A stretch of DNA of 64,000 nt from Bradyrhizobium canariense (GCF_900105125.1 NZ_LT629750.1:310001-374000), one strand, 5' to 3'. Positions 1 through 8,130 are shown, counted from the first letter of the stretch. Made by a program: numbers and translations. The notes: generated by a model not told the origin, from the sequence alone.

Positions 1-104
1 AGCAGGCTCGCTATTCGATCCCTTGATCTCTATATTCTCGTTGATGCCGATCAACCATCGAGATTGGTCGGATTGCGCGGAGACTTCCCACGAAAGGGCT
101 CTGC

Positions 105-596
105 ATGTTCAAATCAAAGCATTATCGTGCAAAAGCGACCGAGTACGGCGAACTGGTCAGGACTTCGACCAGCCCCGAGGAAAGCCGCGAATTTCAGGAA
201 TTGAAGGATCGCTTCGCCTGGCTGTCGGATAGCGAGCAGGGGCTCGCGAACGATTATAACGATGCGGTGCACGTCACGGAGCAAGACCAATCCCGTGACG
301 CAGCCCTTGCTGCCGAGGAAGAGCACGTTCTGCGATGCCTTGGGGCGGCGGTCATCATGCAATGGAACAGCTTGCCGACGACGCTGCAACGGGAGGTCTT
401 CGACACCGCCGAATCCGTGGGAAAATTGTTGGATACGGTGGCGCTTCGGGGACAGATTGCCCGCTTTCTGCACAAGCACAAGGATGATGCCGCTCGCAGC
501 GAACTGACTCCAATCGACGGTACGCGCAGCGACGCTGCGGCTTTGTGCCGGTGGGACAATGAGGGAGGCGCGGTCCGCGACACACTACCGATGTGA
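105..596 (+). CDS. conserved hypothetical protein, 163 aa
   Basis: The reading frame encodes a soluble, charged, mostly helical protein with no signal peptide or membrane segment. It looks like a family of small unknown proteins found in Bradyrhizobium, but I cannot name a domain. The N-terminal half is rich in Glu, Arg and Lys. The C-terminal 30 residues are lower in quality and could be a run-on past the usual end of the family. Nothing coding is seen in the 104 bases before it. No function can be assigned. Confidence 0.55.
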   Translation: MFKSKHYRAKATEYGELVRTSTSPEESREFQELKDRFAWLSDSEQGLANDYNDAVHVTEQDQSRDAALAAEEEHVLRCLGAAVIMQWNSLPTTLQREVFDTAESVGKLLDTVALRGQIARFLHKHKDDAARSELTPIDGTRSDAAALCRWDNEGGAVRDTLPM

Positions 597-768
597 ACAA
601 GCATCGACCGCTGCGGACGAAGACAGAATCTCTCCGCGATCAATATGCCGCGCTTGGCAAGCTGAACCTTGCAGCGATTCAATGCGGGCAGGCTGATGCC
701 CGGGATCGTGATCAGCGCAGGTGAAGAACCCGGTCGGTGCCAGTTTGCTGCAACTGGAGTGACGAAAG

Positions 769-1983
769 ATGAGTTCACCGGTCCCTGATTTCATCGCAAC
801 CGAAGCGCGCTTTGGAGCCCAGAACTACGCGCCGCTCGGTGTCGTTCTGTCCCGTGGCGAAGGCGTCTTTGTGTGGGATACGCAAGGCAACCGCTATCTC
901 GACTGCCTCTCCGCCTATTCGGCGGTTAATCAGGGCCACTGCCATCCGAAGATCCTGGCCGCCATGGTGGAGCAGGCGGGCAAGCTGACATTGACTTCGC
1001 GGGCCTTCCACAACGACCAACTGGCGCCGTTCTACGAGCAGATCGCGGAGCTCACCGGTTCGCACAAGGTGCTGCCGATGAACAGCGGCGCCGAGGCGGT
1101 GGAAAGCGCGATCAAGTCCGTGCGTAAATGGGGTTACGAGGTGAAGGGGGTGCCGGACGGGCAAGCCGAGATCATCGTCTGCGCCGACAACTTCCATGGA
1201 CGTACCCTCGGTATCGTCGGCTTCAGCACCGATCCGGCGTCACGCGACCATTTCGGGCCGTTCGCGCCGGGCTTTCGGATCATCCCCTTCGGCGACGCCA
1301 AGGCGTTGGAGGAGGCAATCACGCCGAATACGGTCGCCTTCCTGGTCGAGCCGATCCAGGGCGAGGCTGGTGTGATCATCCCGCCATCAGGCTATTTCGC
1401 CAAAGTGCGCGAACTCTGCACCGCGCATGACGTGATGTTGATCCTCGACGAGATCCAGACCGGGCTCGGCCGCACCGGCAAACTGCTCGCCGAGCAGCAC
1501 GAAGGAATTGAAGCCGACGTGACGCTGCTCGGCAAAGCGTTGTCCGGCGGCTTCTATCCGGTATCGGCCGTGCTTTCGAACAATGCGGTGCTCGGTACCC
1601 TGAAACCCGGCCAGCACGGTTCGACCTTCGGCGGCAACCCGCTCGCTTGCGCAGTGGCACGCGCAGCCCTGCGCGTGCTTGTCGAGGAGGGGATGATCGA
1701 GAATGCAGCCGTGCAGGGCGCGCGCTTCCTCGACGGCCTGAGGAGCATCCGCGCCAATACGATCCGCGAGGTGCGCGGACGCGGGCTGATGCTGGCGGTC
1801 GAGCTTCACCCGGAAGCGGGCGAGGCACGTCGTTACTGTGAGGCACTCCAGGGCATGGGCATCCTTGCCAAGGATACCCATGAACACACGATCCGCATCG
1901 CCCCGCCGCTCGTGATCACAGGCGATCAGGTCGACTGGGCGCTGGAGCGGATCGACGCTACTTTGAAGCAGGATTTCTCGTGA
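769..1983 (+). CDS. rocD: ornithine aminotransferase (ornithine-oxo-acid transaminase)
   Basis: This cytosolic PLP enzyme moves the delta-amino group of ornithine to 2-oxoglutarate, giving glutamate semialdehyde and linking arginine catabolism to proline and glutamate. The 404-residue length is normal for class III aminotransferases. The cofactor-binding Asp is in the [12 protein letters not shown] stretch (Asp about 227) and the Schiff-base lysine is in [12 protein letters not shown] (Lys about 256). The SGAEAVESA phosphate-binding motif lies near residue 107. A GGAG ribosome-binding site sits 9 bases before the ATG. The gene stands alone; the next gene is convergent, 18 bases away. Confusion with other class III aminotransferases is possible, but the N-terminal sequence and overall pattern fit RocD. 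Confidence 0.93.
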   Translation: MSSPVPDFIATEARFGAQNYAPLGVVLSRGEGVFVWDTQGNRYLDCLSAYSAVNQGHCHPKILAAMVEQAGKLTLTSRAFHNDQLAPFYEQIAELTGSHKVLPMNSGAEAVESAIKSVRKWGYEVKGVPDGQAEIIVCADNFHGRTLGIVGFSTDPASRDHFGPFAPGFRIIPFGDAKALEEAITPNTVAFLVEPIQGEAGVIIPPSGYFAKVRELCTAHDVMLILDEIQTGLGRTGKLLAEQHEGIEADVTLLGKALSGGFYPVSAVLSNNAVLGTLKPGQHGSTFGGNPLACAVARAALRVLVEEGMIENAAVQGARFLDGLRSIRANTIREVRGRGLMLAVELHPEAGEARRYCEALQGMGILAKDTHEHTIRIAPPLVITGDQVDWALERIDATLKQDFS

Positions 1984-2001
1984 GGGGCAGGCGCACGTTC
2001 T

Positions 2002-2469
2002 TCACAGCATCGCGAATGCGCTTGAGACCATTGCGACCGGCTTGTTGTCGCTGGCGCTCATCAGCGTGACGCGCCCGAAACTCATGGTGCGCCCGAGACG
2101 AATCACCCGTGCGTCGGCGATCACGTCGGACGAGGTGACCGCGCGCATGAAGTGGGTGGTTTGATCGACTGTTGTCATCGGCCGGTACCCGCGATTGGCC
2201 GCCAGATTTGCAATCACCATCGCGGTGTCGGCGAACGCCATCAGCGCCTGGCCGCAAACCATGCCGCCGTTCCGGCACAGACGCTCTGAAAACGGCATGC
2301 GAAGGATTGCCCCCGGCTGCCAGTCGGATACGGCATCGGGCGGCGGCACGTGGTCGATGCGATCGATCGACAGGTTGAGGTCCTGCACCCAGGGCGCAAA
2401 CACTTGGCCGAGGACGCGCCTTGCTTCCTCGATGCCGAATTCCTCGCCAGAGCTCGTCTCTTGCTGCAT
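2002..2469 (-). CDS. PaaI-family (hotdog) thioesterase
   Basis: This 155-residue protein has the single-hotdog layout of PaaI-type acyl-CoA thioesterases. The motif NGGMVCGQALMAFADTAM (about residues 67-84) corresponds to the usual HGG...ALADxA active-site helix, with Asn-Gly-Gly in place of His-Gly-Gly. TVDQTTHFMRAV follows, matching the substrate-tunnel strand. The His of the canonical HGG is replaced by Asn, so the catalytic details may differ. It is convergent with rocD. Substrate is unknown. A second PaaI-like thioesterase lies at 34185-34658. Confidence 0.82.
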   Translation of the reverse strand: MQQETSSGEEFGIEEARRVLGQVFAPWVQDLNLSIDRIDHVPPPDAVSDWQPGAILRMPFSERLCRNGGMVCGQALMAFADTAMVIANLAANRGYRPMTTVDQTTHFMRAVTSSDVIADARVIRLGRTMSFGRVTLMSASDNKPVAMVSSAFAML

Positions 2470-2601
2470 GAGTGCCGGTTCCTCTTTGTCCGTATGTTTC
2501 TGTCTATCCTAGAAGGTATTCGCGCAAAAAAGGCGCCGGCCGTTCGGCTTGAAAATGCCGGGCTTGAGGTCGTATAATCGGGGTAGCAGGAGTGGTGGAC
2601 G

Positions 2602-2727
2602 ATGTTCAGACGATTGGCACTGATTTTTAGCGTGATCGCCATGGGTCTGCTGCTCAACGGCTGCACCAAATGCGGCCCGATCTGGGACGATTGGCTGCCT
2701 AAATCCTGCAAGTCAGATAACCTGTAG
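2602..2727 (+). CDS. small lipoprotein, 41 aa
   Basis: A short frame starts at an ATG preceded by AGGAG and reads a charged N-terminus (MFRR), a hydrophobic stretch, then LLLNGC, giving a lipidation cysteine at residue 21. The mature part is only about 21 residues and contains CTKCGP and two tryptophans. The lipobox has Asn at position -2, which is unusual. It looks like a short lipoprotein of Bradyrhizobium. The function is unknown. Confidence 0.55.
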   Translation: MFRRLALIFSVIAMGLLLNGCTKCGPIWDDWLPKSCKSDNL

Positions 2728-2800
2728 CGCGCTGGCGGAGGCGCTTGGCGTTGCGGCCGGCGCAATGATATATTTCCGGGGAAAATGCAGGGAGCATCCC

Positions 2801-3097
2801 ATGAAGTTTCTACGCGCAGCGGCAGTCATGGCGTTGCTGACGGGCCCGGCTTACGCGCAGATGCCCAACATCAATCTGATTCCGGAAACGGCGTCCAAGA
2901 CGCCTGACCAGATTGAAGCGGAGCAGGCGAGAGACAAGGCCTACAAGGAATCGCTGAAAAAAATTCCGGACGCCAAGGTTTCCTCCGATCCGTGGGGCAA
3001 TGTGCGCTCGGATACGCCGAAGACTTCCGCCAGCCAGGCTCCCACGAAGCAGCCATCCGCAAAACCACGCATCAAAACCGGCAGCAACGCGAACTAG
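2801..3097 (+). CDS. small secreted protein, Lys/Pro-rich, 98 aa
   Basis: The chosen ATG at 2801 follows GGGAG and gives a clear Sec signal peptide (MKFLRAAAVMALLTGPAYA, cleavage after AYA-Q). An ATG 36 bases upstream in the same frame would add a polar extension and spoil the signal. The mature protein is about 79 residues, charged in the first half and rich in Thr, Ser, Pro and Lys towards the end, so it is probably disordered. No domain is recognised. It is likely periplasmic. Confidence 0.65.
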   Translation: MKFLRAAAVMALLTGPAYAQMPNINLIPETASKTPDQIEAEQARDKAYKESLKKIPDAKVSSDPWGNVRSDTPKTSASQAPTKQPSAKPRIKTGSNAN

Positions 3098-3301
3098 ACG
3101 CGTAACCCGGCGGACGCCGCCGCGCCCGTGCAGGCTTTTGCGGCCGGTTGATCCAGCAATATTTGAAATAGCGGCGCGGCGTCCGCGGTCATCTGGTCCC
3201 TCGACACCTCGATTTCTCCGGCTGAGCCGGCCGAGGGGGGCTGGGGACCGGCGCCCGCGCGCCCTATATTGAGCCGGTCGTGATGTGTTGGAGTTGGCGA
3301 C

Positions 3302-3532
3302 ATGGCCTTTCGCCCGCGCGATCTGGCAGACCGTATGGCCGGCCGCCGCAAGCCGGACGATGGTTATCTGCGCGAGACCTTCACTTTGCCGCGCGACAAG
3401 GCCCGGACCAAGGCGCGTGATTTTCTCTCCCGCTATCCCAAGGCCGCCTATATGAGCGGTGTCGAAAGCTGGCGCGAATTGCCTGGCGGCGATATCGAGT
3501 TCACGATGCGGCGGTTGCGGAGCGCCGACTAA
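3302..3532 (+). CDS. conserved small protein, 76 aa
   Basis: The ATG follows a GGAG eight bases upstream. The product is basic and soluble (many Arg and Lys), with a compact C-terminal half that ends in a beta-hairpin-like DIEFTMRRLRS. There is no signal peptide or membrane segment. It resembles short conserved hypothetical proteins of Bradyrhizobium. No function is known to me. Confidence 0.6.
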   Translation: MAFRPRDLADRMAGRRKPDDGYLRETFTLPRDKARTKARDFLSRYPKAAYMSGVESWRELPGGDIEFTMRRLRSAD

Positions 3533-3682
3533 AACCTTTCGGTCCCGACATCGCTCAAAAAATGTGATCGCGTCTGTTGCGGACATCTTGGAACCGGCCT
3601 TCCGTAAAATTTCGCGGGAATTGACGTTTCCCGATAACGGCTGCTGAAGCATTTTTGCCTATCCTCGCGCGCGAGGACTACG

Positions 3683-4024
3683 ATGGCGAAACACCGCAAC
3701 GACGGCGGCAGGCGCAAGGGCATCCGGGTCGACCTGCATACTCCGGGATTTCTGATCCCGGCGCCCGAGGCGCCATGGATCGAGTGCACCATCGTCGATG
3801 TTTCCGACGACGGGGTTTGCCTGGATGTCGGCGCGCTGGCGGTGCCGAAACTGTTCGGTCTTGCATTCACCTCGGGCGGCGAGGTGCTCCGGGTATGTTC
3901 ATTGATCTGGCGTCGGGGCGAACGGGTCGGCGCGCGCTTCGTTACCGCAAAGGAACTTCGGCTAGGCCTGGCGCCAGGTGAAGCCGATCAGCAGCCTGAA
4001 AAAGCGGAGATTGCGTCGTTTTAG
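3683..4024 (+). CDS. PilZ-domain protein (putative c-di-GMP binding)
   Basis: This 113-residue protein is essentially one PilZ domain. It shows the N-terminal arginine cluster (GGRRKGIRV, residues about 8-16) and the DVSDDG motif (matching [D/N]xSxxG) near residue 39, the two parts that bind cyclic di-GMP in the family. The C-terminal tail is charged. The ribosome-binding site is GAGG. A diguanylate cyclase is encoded in this window at 26855-28072, and Flp pilin genes lie next door, but no direct link is shown. Binding of c-di-GMP is inferred from motifs. Confidence 0.75.
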   Translation: MAKHRNDGGRRKGIRVDLHTPGFLIPAPEAPWIECTIVDVSDDGVCLDVGALAVPKLFGLAFTSGGEVLRVCSLIWRRGERVGARFVTAKELRLGLAPGEADQQPEKAEIASF

Positions 4025-4278
4025 CTGAAGGCGATGATGGATGCCGGCGGGTTGCCGAGCTATGCCGATTCGCGCTTCTTATGGTTCATGTTTTCTTACC
4101 GGCGGGTTCGGGGCTGCGGTTTGCCGAGATGGTGCGAACCAGAGGTTACCCGCGGGATTTCACGGAAGCCTCAGTGAAGCTGCGGCTGTCGGCCGAAGCG
4201 GCCTCTCCAAGAAAGAAGCCGCCGCAGGGGTTACCGGCGACGGCTGTTCCGAGAGCGCGCACCAAAGGCGAGACGTTT

Positions 4279-4443
4279 TTATTTCAGCGAGCTGTTGAGC
4301 GACGAGAACTGGGTATTGAGATTGGAGCCGATGCCGTTGACGACAGCGATAATGGCGAGTGCGATACCCGCGGCGATAAGGCCGTATTCGATTGCAGTGG
4401 CACCAGATTCATCAGCCAAAAATCTAACAAAAGTGCGTTTCAA
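4279..4443 (-). CDS. Flp/Fap-type pilin, copy 1, TTG start
   Basis: The 54-residue product has the Flp prepilin signature: a short basic leader, DESGATAIEYGLIAAG at the processing region (cleavage expected after the Gly before ATAIEYGL), then a hydrophobic helix and an Asn/Ser-rich tail. There is no ATG or GTG in position. A TTG lies eight bases after a strong AGGAGG, which decides the start. It is 50/54 identical to the copy at 7634-7798. The tad assembly genes (ATPase, prepilin peptidase, secretin) are not in this window, so assembly must depend on genes elsewhere. Confidence 0.85.
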   Translation of the reverse strand: MKRTFVRFLADESGATAIEYGLIAAGIALAIIAVVNGIGSNLNTQFSSLNSSLK

Positions 4444-4504
4444 AGCCTGCCTCCTCCTGGGAACTCTGCGACGTGACGCAGCGCCGGGGGTTTACAGGCG
4501 GACC

Positions 4505-4526
4505 ATCTAAAGTTGAGTAAACTTCG
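4505..4526 (-). promoter_or_regulatory. conserved block upstream of Flp pilin copy 1
   Basis: The plus-strand sequence ATCTAARGTTGAGTAAACYTC is present about 62 bases before the start of pilin copy 1 and again about 58 bases before copy 2, while the sequence around it has diverged. That conservation suggests a promoter or operator element reading towards the pilin. No known motif was recognised. Confidence 0.4.
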
Positions 4527-4656
4527 ATTCTGCAATTTTATCGTCAAAATCGATACTTGATCGATTTTGAATTTCAACAGGCGAGTTTGGACATTTGTTG
4601 GGGGTGTCGCAGCGGAAGGCTCGGCGAGGGTGCCCGCAAGAAGCCGGAAGACTGGC

Positions 4657-4926
4657 TTATTTGGGGTCTGAAGGCTGGGCAGCCTTTGAAATTCGCTTCT
4701 TGCGCTTGGTGTTCGCGACGGTGTCGCCAGTAGCCAGTTCGGTTTCGACCGCTTCTGCCTCTTTGGCTTTTCTCAGGACGCGCAGCCGTTCCATGTTCTT
4801 GCGGACTGCAACGGCTTGGCGTTCGACCTCGGCCATGGCTCGCACGCCTTCCTCGGCGGCGACGCGTTGCCGGTTGGCCCTGGCGATGCTTTCGGGTGAG
4901 AGGTCACCAGGTTTCTTGCCGGTCAT
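4657..4926 (-). CDS. conserved hypothetical, Lys/Arg/Glu-rich coiled protein, 89 aa
   Basis: A good GGAGAGG lies before the ATG. The protein is highly charged and predicted as one long helix between residues 10 and 65 (PESIARANRQRVAAEEGVRA and onwards), followed by a basic tail (TKRKKRISK). Related short proteins in Bradyrhizobium are sometimes labelled transcriptional regulators, without evidence known to me. It is read in the same direction as cspA, with a gap of 99 bases between the two. Confidence 0.6.
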   Translation of the reverse strand: MTGKKPGDLSPESIARANRQRVAAEEGVRAMAEVERQAVAVRKNMERLRVLRKAKEAEAVETELATGDTVANTKRKKRISKAAQPSDPK

Positions 4927-5025
4927 GTGCCTCTCCAGCTTGCCGTCAGGCCAAGCCCGCTCAACCCTTGGATCGAGCGGGCAGCCAACACCATTTCAGT
5001 ACATCCGTGAAATGGCGCGAAGGGC

Positions 5026-5235
5026 TTAGGCTAGCGAGAGGTTCTCTGCGCTGGTCTTGCCCCGCATCTTGTCGGCCTTGACTTCGAAGTTCACCTTCTG
5101 GCCTTCGGCCAGACCGGTAAGACCCGCCCGTTCGACCGCACTGATATGTACGAACACGTCATTGCCGCCGTCATTAGGCTGGATGAATCCGAAGCCCTTT
5201 TGGCCATTGAACCACTTAACTGTGCCTGTCGGCAT
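5026..5235 (-). CDS. cspA: cold-shock protein (CspA family)
   Basis: The 69-residue product is a single cold-shock domain. Both RNA-binding motifs are intact: KGFGFIQP (RNP1-like, residues about 13-20) and DVFVHIS (RNP2, residues about 26-32). It binds single-stranded nucleic acid and acts as an RNA chaperone in the cytosol. A GGAGAAGA site precedes the ATG. The roughly 370 bases to the next gene upstream leave room for the long 5' leader typical of cold-shock genes, but no specific element was identified. Confidence 0.92.
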   Translation of the reverse strand: MPTGTVKWFNGQKGFGFIQPNDGGNDVFVHISAVERAGLTGLAEGQKVNFEVKADKMRGKTSAENLSLA

Positions 5236-5603
5236 GTCTCTTCTCCAAAGCGCGCACGCGCAAAAACTCGCATGACCATCACGCGATTCAATTCAATTTT
5301 GACGATGTCACTGGAAAAAGAGCCCGCAGGCGCGTTCAACAAGGCACAGCGGCTAATCGAATGTCGCCAATCTATAGACTTTTGATTGAAAATACAACCC
5401 CGTTGAAACGTGGTTGGGTGCGTATCGCCCGGGGGTTGGGCCGTTTTCGGCGCCGAGTAAACAGGCCGGCCGGCTGCGTGCAAACGTGCCATTTGGGCAA
5501 CATTGCGGCGTAAAATACAATCTGGGCTGGTAGCCGCTGTCTTCACACCAGAATTTCATGCAGAACGCGGTTGGCGCTTTTTTGATCATGCTGGGGACTG
5601 GAA

Positions 5604-6344
5604 ATGCAGCGTTTTGCCATCGTCGGGGCGGGATTACTTTCGATTGCTGGATTTATCGGCGCAGCATCCGCGGCTGATCTGGCGGCTCGTCCATACACCA
5701 AGGCTCCGCCGATGGCCGAAGCCGTCTACAATTGGACCGGCTTCTATGTCGGCGTTAACGGCGGCGGCGGCTGGGGACACACGGGTGAATTTTCCACCCT
5801 GTTTGGGACGACCACCAGCCACGATACGTCGGGGGCACTGGCAGGCGGTCAGGTCGGCTACAACTGGCAGGCTGGAGCGTGGGTGTTCGGCGTCGAGGCC
5901 GACGGCGATTGGGCCAACATCAGCGGGTCCGCGCCTTGCCCAAGCCCGATAGCCTCTTGCGCATCCAATACGCGTGACCTGGCCTCGTTTCGCGGACGGG
6001 TCGGCTGGGCAACCGGACCGGTGCTGCTCTACGCAACGGGCGGATTAGGGTATGCCAACGCACATTACAGCGCCCTGTCGGTTGTGGGCGCGTTGCCCGC
6101 TCCGGGGACGACGGGCGTCTACAATGCCGATCGTTGGGGCTATGCGGTCGGTGCCGGCCTCGAATATGGCTTCGCTGCCAACTGGAGCGCCAAGATCGAG
6201 TACATGCACTACGACTTCGACTCCGTAACCTCGCCGGCAGGAACCCTTGGCGATCCCATTGCGCTCAGCTTGCGCGTGGATACCGTCAAAGCCGGCGTCA
6301 ACTACCGCTTCGGCTGGGGCGGCCCGGTGGTCGCGAAATACTGA
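5604..6344 (+). CDS. Omp25/porin-like outer membrane beta-barrel protein
   Basis: A 22-residue Sec signal peptide (ending in ASA-ADLAARP) is followed by the YNWTGFYVGVNGGGGWG motif, the usual start of the first strand in Omp25/Omp31-type eight-stranded barrels of Hyphomicrobiales. The end, VKAGVNYRFGWGGPVVAKY, has the closing beta-strand. The length of 246 residues is typical. Proteins of this type sit in the outer membrane and have structural roles. A rho-independent terminator follows immediately at 6370-6400, so it is probably monocistronic. Confidence 0.88.
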   Translation: MQRFAIVGAGLLSIAGFIGAASAADLAARPYTKAPPMAEAVYNWTGFYVGVNGGGGWGHTGEFSTLFGTTTSHDTSGALAGGQVGYNWQAGAWVFGVEADGDWANISGSAPCPSPIASCASNTRDLASFRGRVGWATGPVLLYATGGLGYANAHYSALSVVGALPAPGTTGVYNADRWGYAVGAGLEYGFAANWSAKIEYMHYDFDSVTSPAGTLGDPIALSLRVDTVKAGVNYRFGWGGPVVAKY

Positions 6345-6369
6345 CCTGGATTTCTCCGCAGACAAAGAA

Positions 6370-6400
6370 AAAGCCCCGGGCATCGTCCGGGGCTTTTTTA
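6370..6400 (+). terminator. rho-independent terminator after the Omp25-like gene
   Basis: The stem AAGCCCCGG/CCGGGGCTT with a short loop is followed by a run of T residues, 26 bases after the stop codon of the barrel gene. The A-run on the left side would also make it work in the other direction. Confidence 0.85.
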
Positions 6401-6512
6401 TTCTCGCGCGGATCGCCATACCCGATCGTTCACCAGTCGTTGAGGAAAGGTGATTGAACCTGTTGGGCCGTCCCTGAGTCGTAACCACTGGGTCGGGGGT
6501 TAGAGGGATGGT

Positions 6513-6692
6513 ATGTCCGAGTCACCGGATTTCAGGAAATGGGCTGCCCGGGTCGCCCGCCAGGCCGACAAGGAGCGGGACGCCAGCGAAGCCCATCGCC
6601 TGATGAGCATTGCCGAATACTGGGTAAGGCTTGCCGACATTGAGGATTGGCAGCGCGACAGTCAGGCCGGCGACAACGCCACCACGCACTAG
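6513..6692 (+). CDS. small conserved protein, 59 aa, ending at an IS insertion site
   Basis: The frame begins MSESPDFRKWAARVARQADK and has a charged, helical character (rich in Arg, Asp, Glu). An AGGG precedes the ATG. Similar small proteins with 'A..Y..LA..ED...' are frequent in Bradyrhizobium. Its stop codon TAG is part of the CTAG target site of the insertion sequence to its right. Because CTAG is duplicated by the insertion, the protein is not altered. No function is known. Confidence 0.6.
   Translation: MSESPDFRKWAARVARQADKERDASEAHRLMSIAEYWVRLADIEDWQRDSQAGDNATTH
6689..6692. repeat. CTAG target-site duplication, left
   Basis: CTAG at 6689-6692 flanks the left end of the element and matches CTAG at 7539-7542, consistent with a 4-bp duplication generated on insertion. 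Confidence 0.7.
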
Positions 6693-6761
6693 GTGGTGTG
6701 GACTCTAAGGATTCCCTTTTAGGAGCAAATCAGATTCAAGGCTGCTTTTTGGGAGGCAGCC

Positions 6762-7142
6762 TTGGGTGTGATGGACCGTTTGGTTTTGAGCGACGCGGCG
6801 TGGGAGCGGATGGCGCCGCTGATCATAGGTCGGCCCGACCAGAAAGGGTCGACTGGACGCGACAACCGGATGTTCGTGGAGGGCGTGCTGTGGATCGTGC
6901 GTACGGGCTCTCCCTGGCGTGATCTTCCGGAGACGTTCGGGGATTGGAACAGCGTATTCCGGCGCTTCAGTCGATGGAGCATCAAGGGTGTTTGGTGGCG
7001 GATCTTCGAGGCGATGTCCGATGATCCGGACTTCGAATATCTGGTCATGGACTCCACCATCGTTCGGGCGCATCAGCACGCGGCCGGGGCGAAAAAAGGG
7101 GGTCTGAAGATCAGGCGCTCGGCCGCTCGCGCGGTGGCCTGA
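6762..7142 (+). CDS. IS5-family transposase, N-terminal frame (orfA)
   Basis: This frame encodes the N-terminal DUF4096-type part (FRRFSRWSIKGVWWRIFEAM) and the first catalytic Asp in VMDSTIVRAHQ. The TTG at 6762 is five bases after GGAGG; a GTG at 6768 and an ATG at 6771 are alternatives. Near the end, the tract A6G5 (7092-7102) is a likely slippage site where ribosomes move back one base and continue into the next frame to make the full transposase. Without slippage the product stops at 7142 and lacks the last two catalytic residues. Confidence 0.85.
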   Translation: MGVMDRLVLSDAAWERMAPLIIGRPDQKGSTGRDNRMFVEGVLWIVRTGSPWRDLPETFGDWNSVFRRFSRWSIKGVWWRIFEAMSDDPDFEYLVMDSTIVRAHQHAAGAKKGGLKIRRSAARAVA

Positions 7143-7156
7143 GCACCAAGATACAT

Positions 7157-7525
7157 ATGGCCGTTCGCGGCTTGGGATGTCCCGTGCGGTTCACGCTTAC
7201 CGCGGGTCAGAAGGGCGATGCACCGCAAGCCGCCGCATTGATCGAGGGATTACCCGCCGAGGTCGTCATGGCCGATGCGGCCTATGATGCCGATCACTTG
7301 CGCCAAGCCATCGCCGCCAAGGGGGCGCTCGCTGTCATCCCCAACAACCCGTCACGTGCGCTCAAATATCCGCTCGACAAGCATCTCTATGCCCAGCGCC
7401 ATCTCGTGGAATGCTGCTTCTCAAAACTCAAACAGTTCCGCCGCGTCGCAACACGCTTCGAGAAAACGGCACGAAATTATCGGGCCGTCGTTACTCTCGC
7501 CGCCATTGCCCTATGGCTGCGGTAA
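7157..7525 (+). CDS. IS5-family transposase, C-terminal frame (orfB)
   Basis: This frame carries the second Asp (VMADAAYDADHLR) and the Glu (HLVECCFSKLKQFRR) of the DDE triad. Read back in frame from 7157, the sequence matches DQALGRSRGGLSTKIH, the block that normally follows the first Asp region, so the true product is a fusion reached by a -1 shift at the A6G5 tract. Independent initiation at the ATG is unlikely to give an active enzyme. Confidence 0.85.
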   Translation: MAVRGLGCPVRFTLTAGQKGDAPQAAALIEGLPAEVVMADAAYDADHLRQAIAAKGALAVIPNNPSRALKYPLDKHLYAQRHLVECCFSKLKQFRRVATRFEKTARNYRAVVTLAAIALWLR

Positions 7526-7538
7526 ATGTCCACACCAC

Positions 7539-7542
7539 CTAG
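7539..7542. repeat. CTAG target-site duplication, right
   Basis: Matches the CTAG at 6689-6692. Removing the element and one CTAG restores an unbroken sequence running from the 59-aa gene into the downstream spacer. Confidence 0.7.
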
Positions 7543-7633
7543 CGGGATGCTGTCCCGATGGGATGCGCGCAAAAAAGCCGCCGCTGAATGACCAGCGACG
7601 GCCTGTTCGATGAACTTCCCAGAGCGCGCGTGT

Positions 7634-7798
7634 TTATTTCAGCGAGCTGTTGATCGACGAGAACTGGGTGTTGAGATTGGAGCCGATCCCGTTAACGACC
7701 GCGATAATGGCGAGTGCGATACCGGCTGCGATCAGTCCGTATTCGATGGCGGTTGCCCCGGATTCATCGGACAAGAACTTAAGGAAAGTGCGCTTCAA
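7634..7798 (-). CDS. Flp/Fap-type pilin, copy 2, TTG start
   Basis: This 54-residue pilin differs from copy 1 at four positions (6, 7, 10 and 49), all conservative. The DESGATAIEYGL processing region is identical. It too uses a TTG start, here after AAGGAGG, so the start codon has been kept through duplication. Initiation at TTG is expected to be weaker than at ATG. The gene stands alone on the minus strand. The flanking spacer shares a block with copy 1 (see 7856-7877). Confidence 0.85.
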   Translation of the reverse strand: MKRTFLKFLSDESGATAIEYGLIAAGIALAIIAVVNGIGSNLNTQFSSINSSLK

Positions 7799-7855
7799 GC
7801 TTGCCTCCTTGCGGTGATGCCAAAACTGACTTGCCCCGTAAATGTACGGTACATG

Positions 7856-7877
7856 ATCTAAGGTTGAGTAAACCTCA
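7856..7877 (-). promoter_or_regulatory. conserved block upstream of Flp pilin copy 2
   Basis: Same 21-base block as at 4505-4526, with two transitions. It lies 58 bases before the TTG. Its retention in both copies is the only evidence for a regulatory role. Confidence 0.4.
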
Positions 7878-7964
7878 TTGCCTCAATTTGAAGATCGAAA
7901 TCGATTCAAATTTTCGATAATGCGGGAGTCGGTATCGGCGTCCGCGCCGCAAAACCGAGGTTGA

Positions 7965-8078
7965 ATGTTCGAGTACACGACCAAAGAGAAGCTCAAAATA
8001 ACCGCCGGGGCGGTGGCTGCTCTGGTCGTCGTAGGATGGGCTGTCGTGCTGGCGATCGTGTTTCTATCGGTGCGATAA
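7965..8078 (+). CDS. single-pass small membrane protein, 37 aa
   Basis: The frame reads a short charged head (MFEYTTKEKLK) and then one hydrophobic helix of about 23 residues (AGAVAALVVVGWAVVLAIVF), ending two residues later. It is probably an inner-membrane small protein. The upstream GAGG is far from the ATG, so initiation is uncertain. A hairpin follows the stop directly. Confidence 0.45.
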   Translation: MFEYTTKEKLKITAGAVAALVVVGWAVVLAIVFLSVR

Positions 8079-8102
8079 AAAAGGCCGCCAGTTGCGGCGG
8101 CC
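8077..8102 (-). terminator. minus-strand terminator-like hairpin
   Basis: The stem GGCCGCC (8083-8089) pairs with GGCGGCC (8096-8102). On the minus strand the stem is followed by six T residues. On the plus strand there is no T run, so it would stop transcription coming from the right. Confidence 0.5.
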
Positions 8103-8130
8103 CCATGGAAAGTGCCATTGCGCTGCACCA

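Larger units (their letters stand above)
6693..7538 (+). mobile_element. IS5-family (IS427-like) insertion sequence, 846 bp
   Basis: The element is bounded by inverted repeats: GTGGTGTGGAC at the left end and its complement GTCCACACCAC at the right. The CTAG duplication borders both ends. Inside is a two-frame DDE transposase, with the second frame at -1 relative to the first, the arrangement usual for the IS427 group. The family call is from the protein motifs and layout, without an ISfinder search. Both frames and both ends are intact, so it may still be mobile. Confidence 0.88.

Noticed and set aside
1..104. Left edge before the first gene
   Set aside because: A short plus-strand frame begins at 23 but is a shadow of the following gene; nothing else is visible.
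593..724. 43-codon frame starting at a GTG that overlaps the stop of the 163-aa gene
   Set aside because: The overlap suggests coupling, but the product is unremarkable, with no ribosome-binding site and no recognised homologue.
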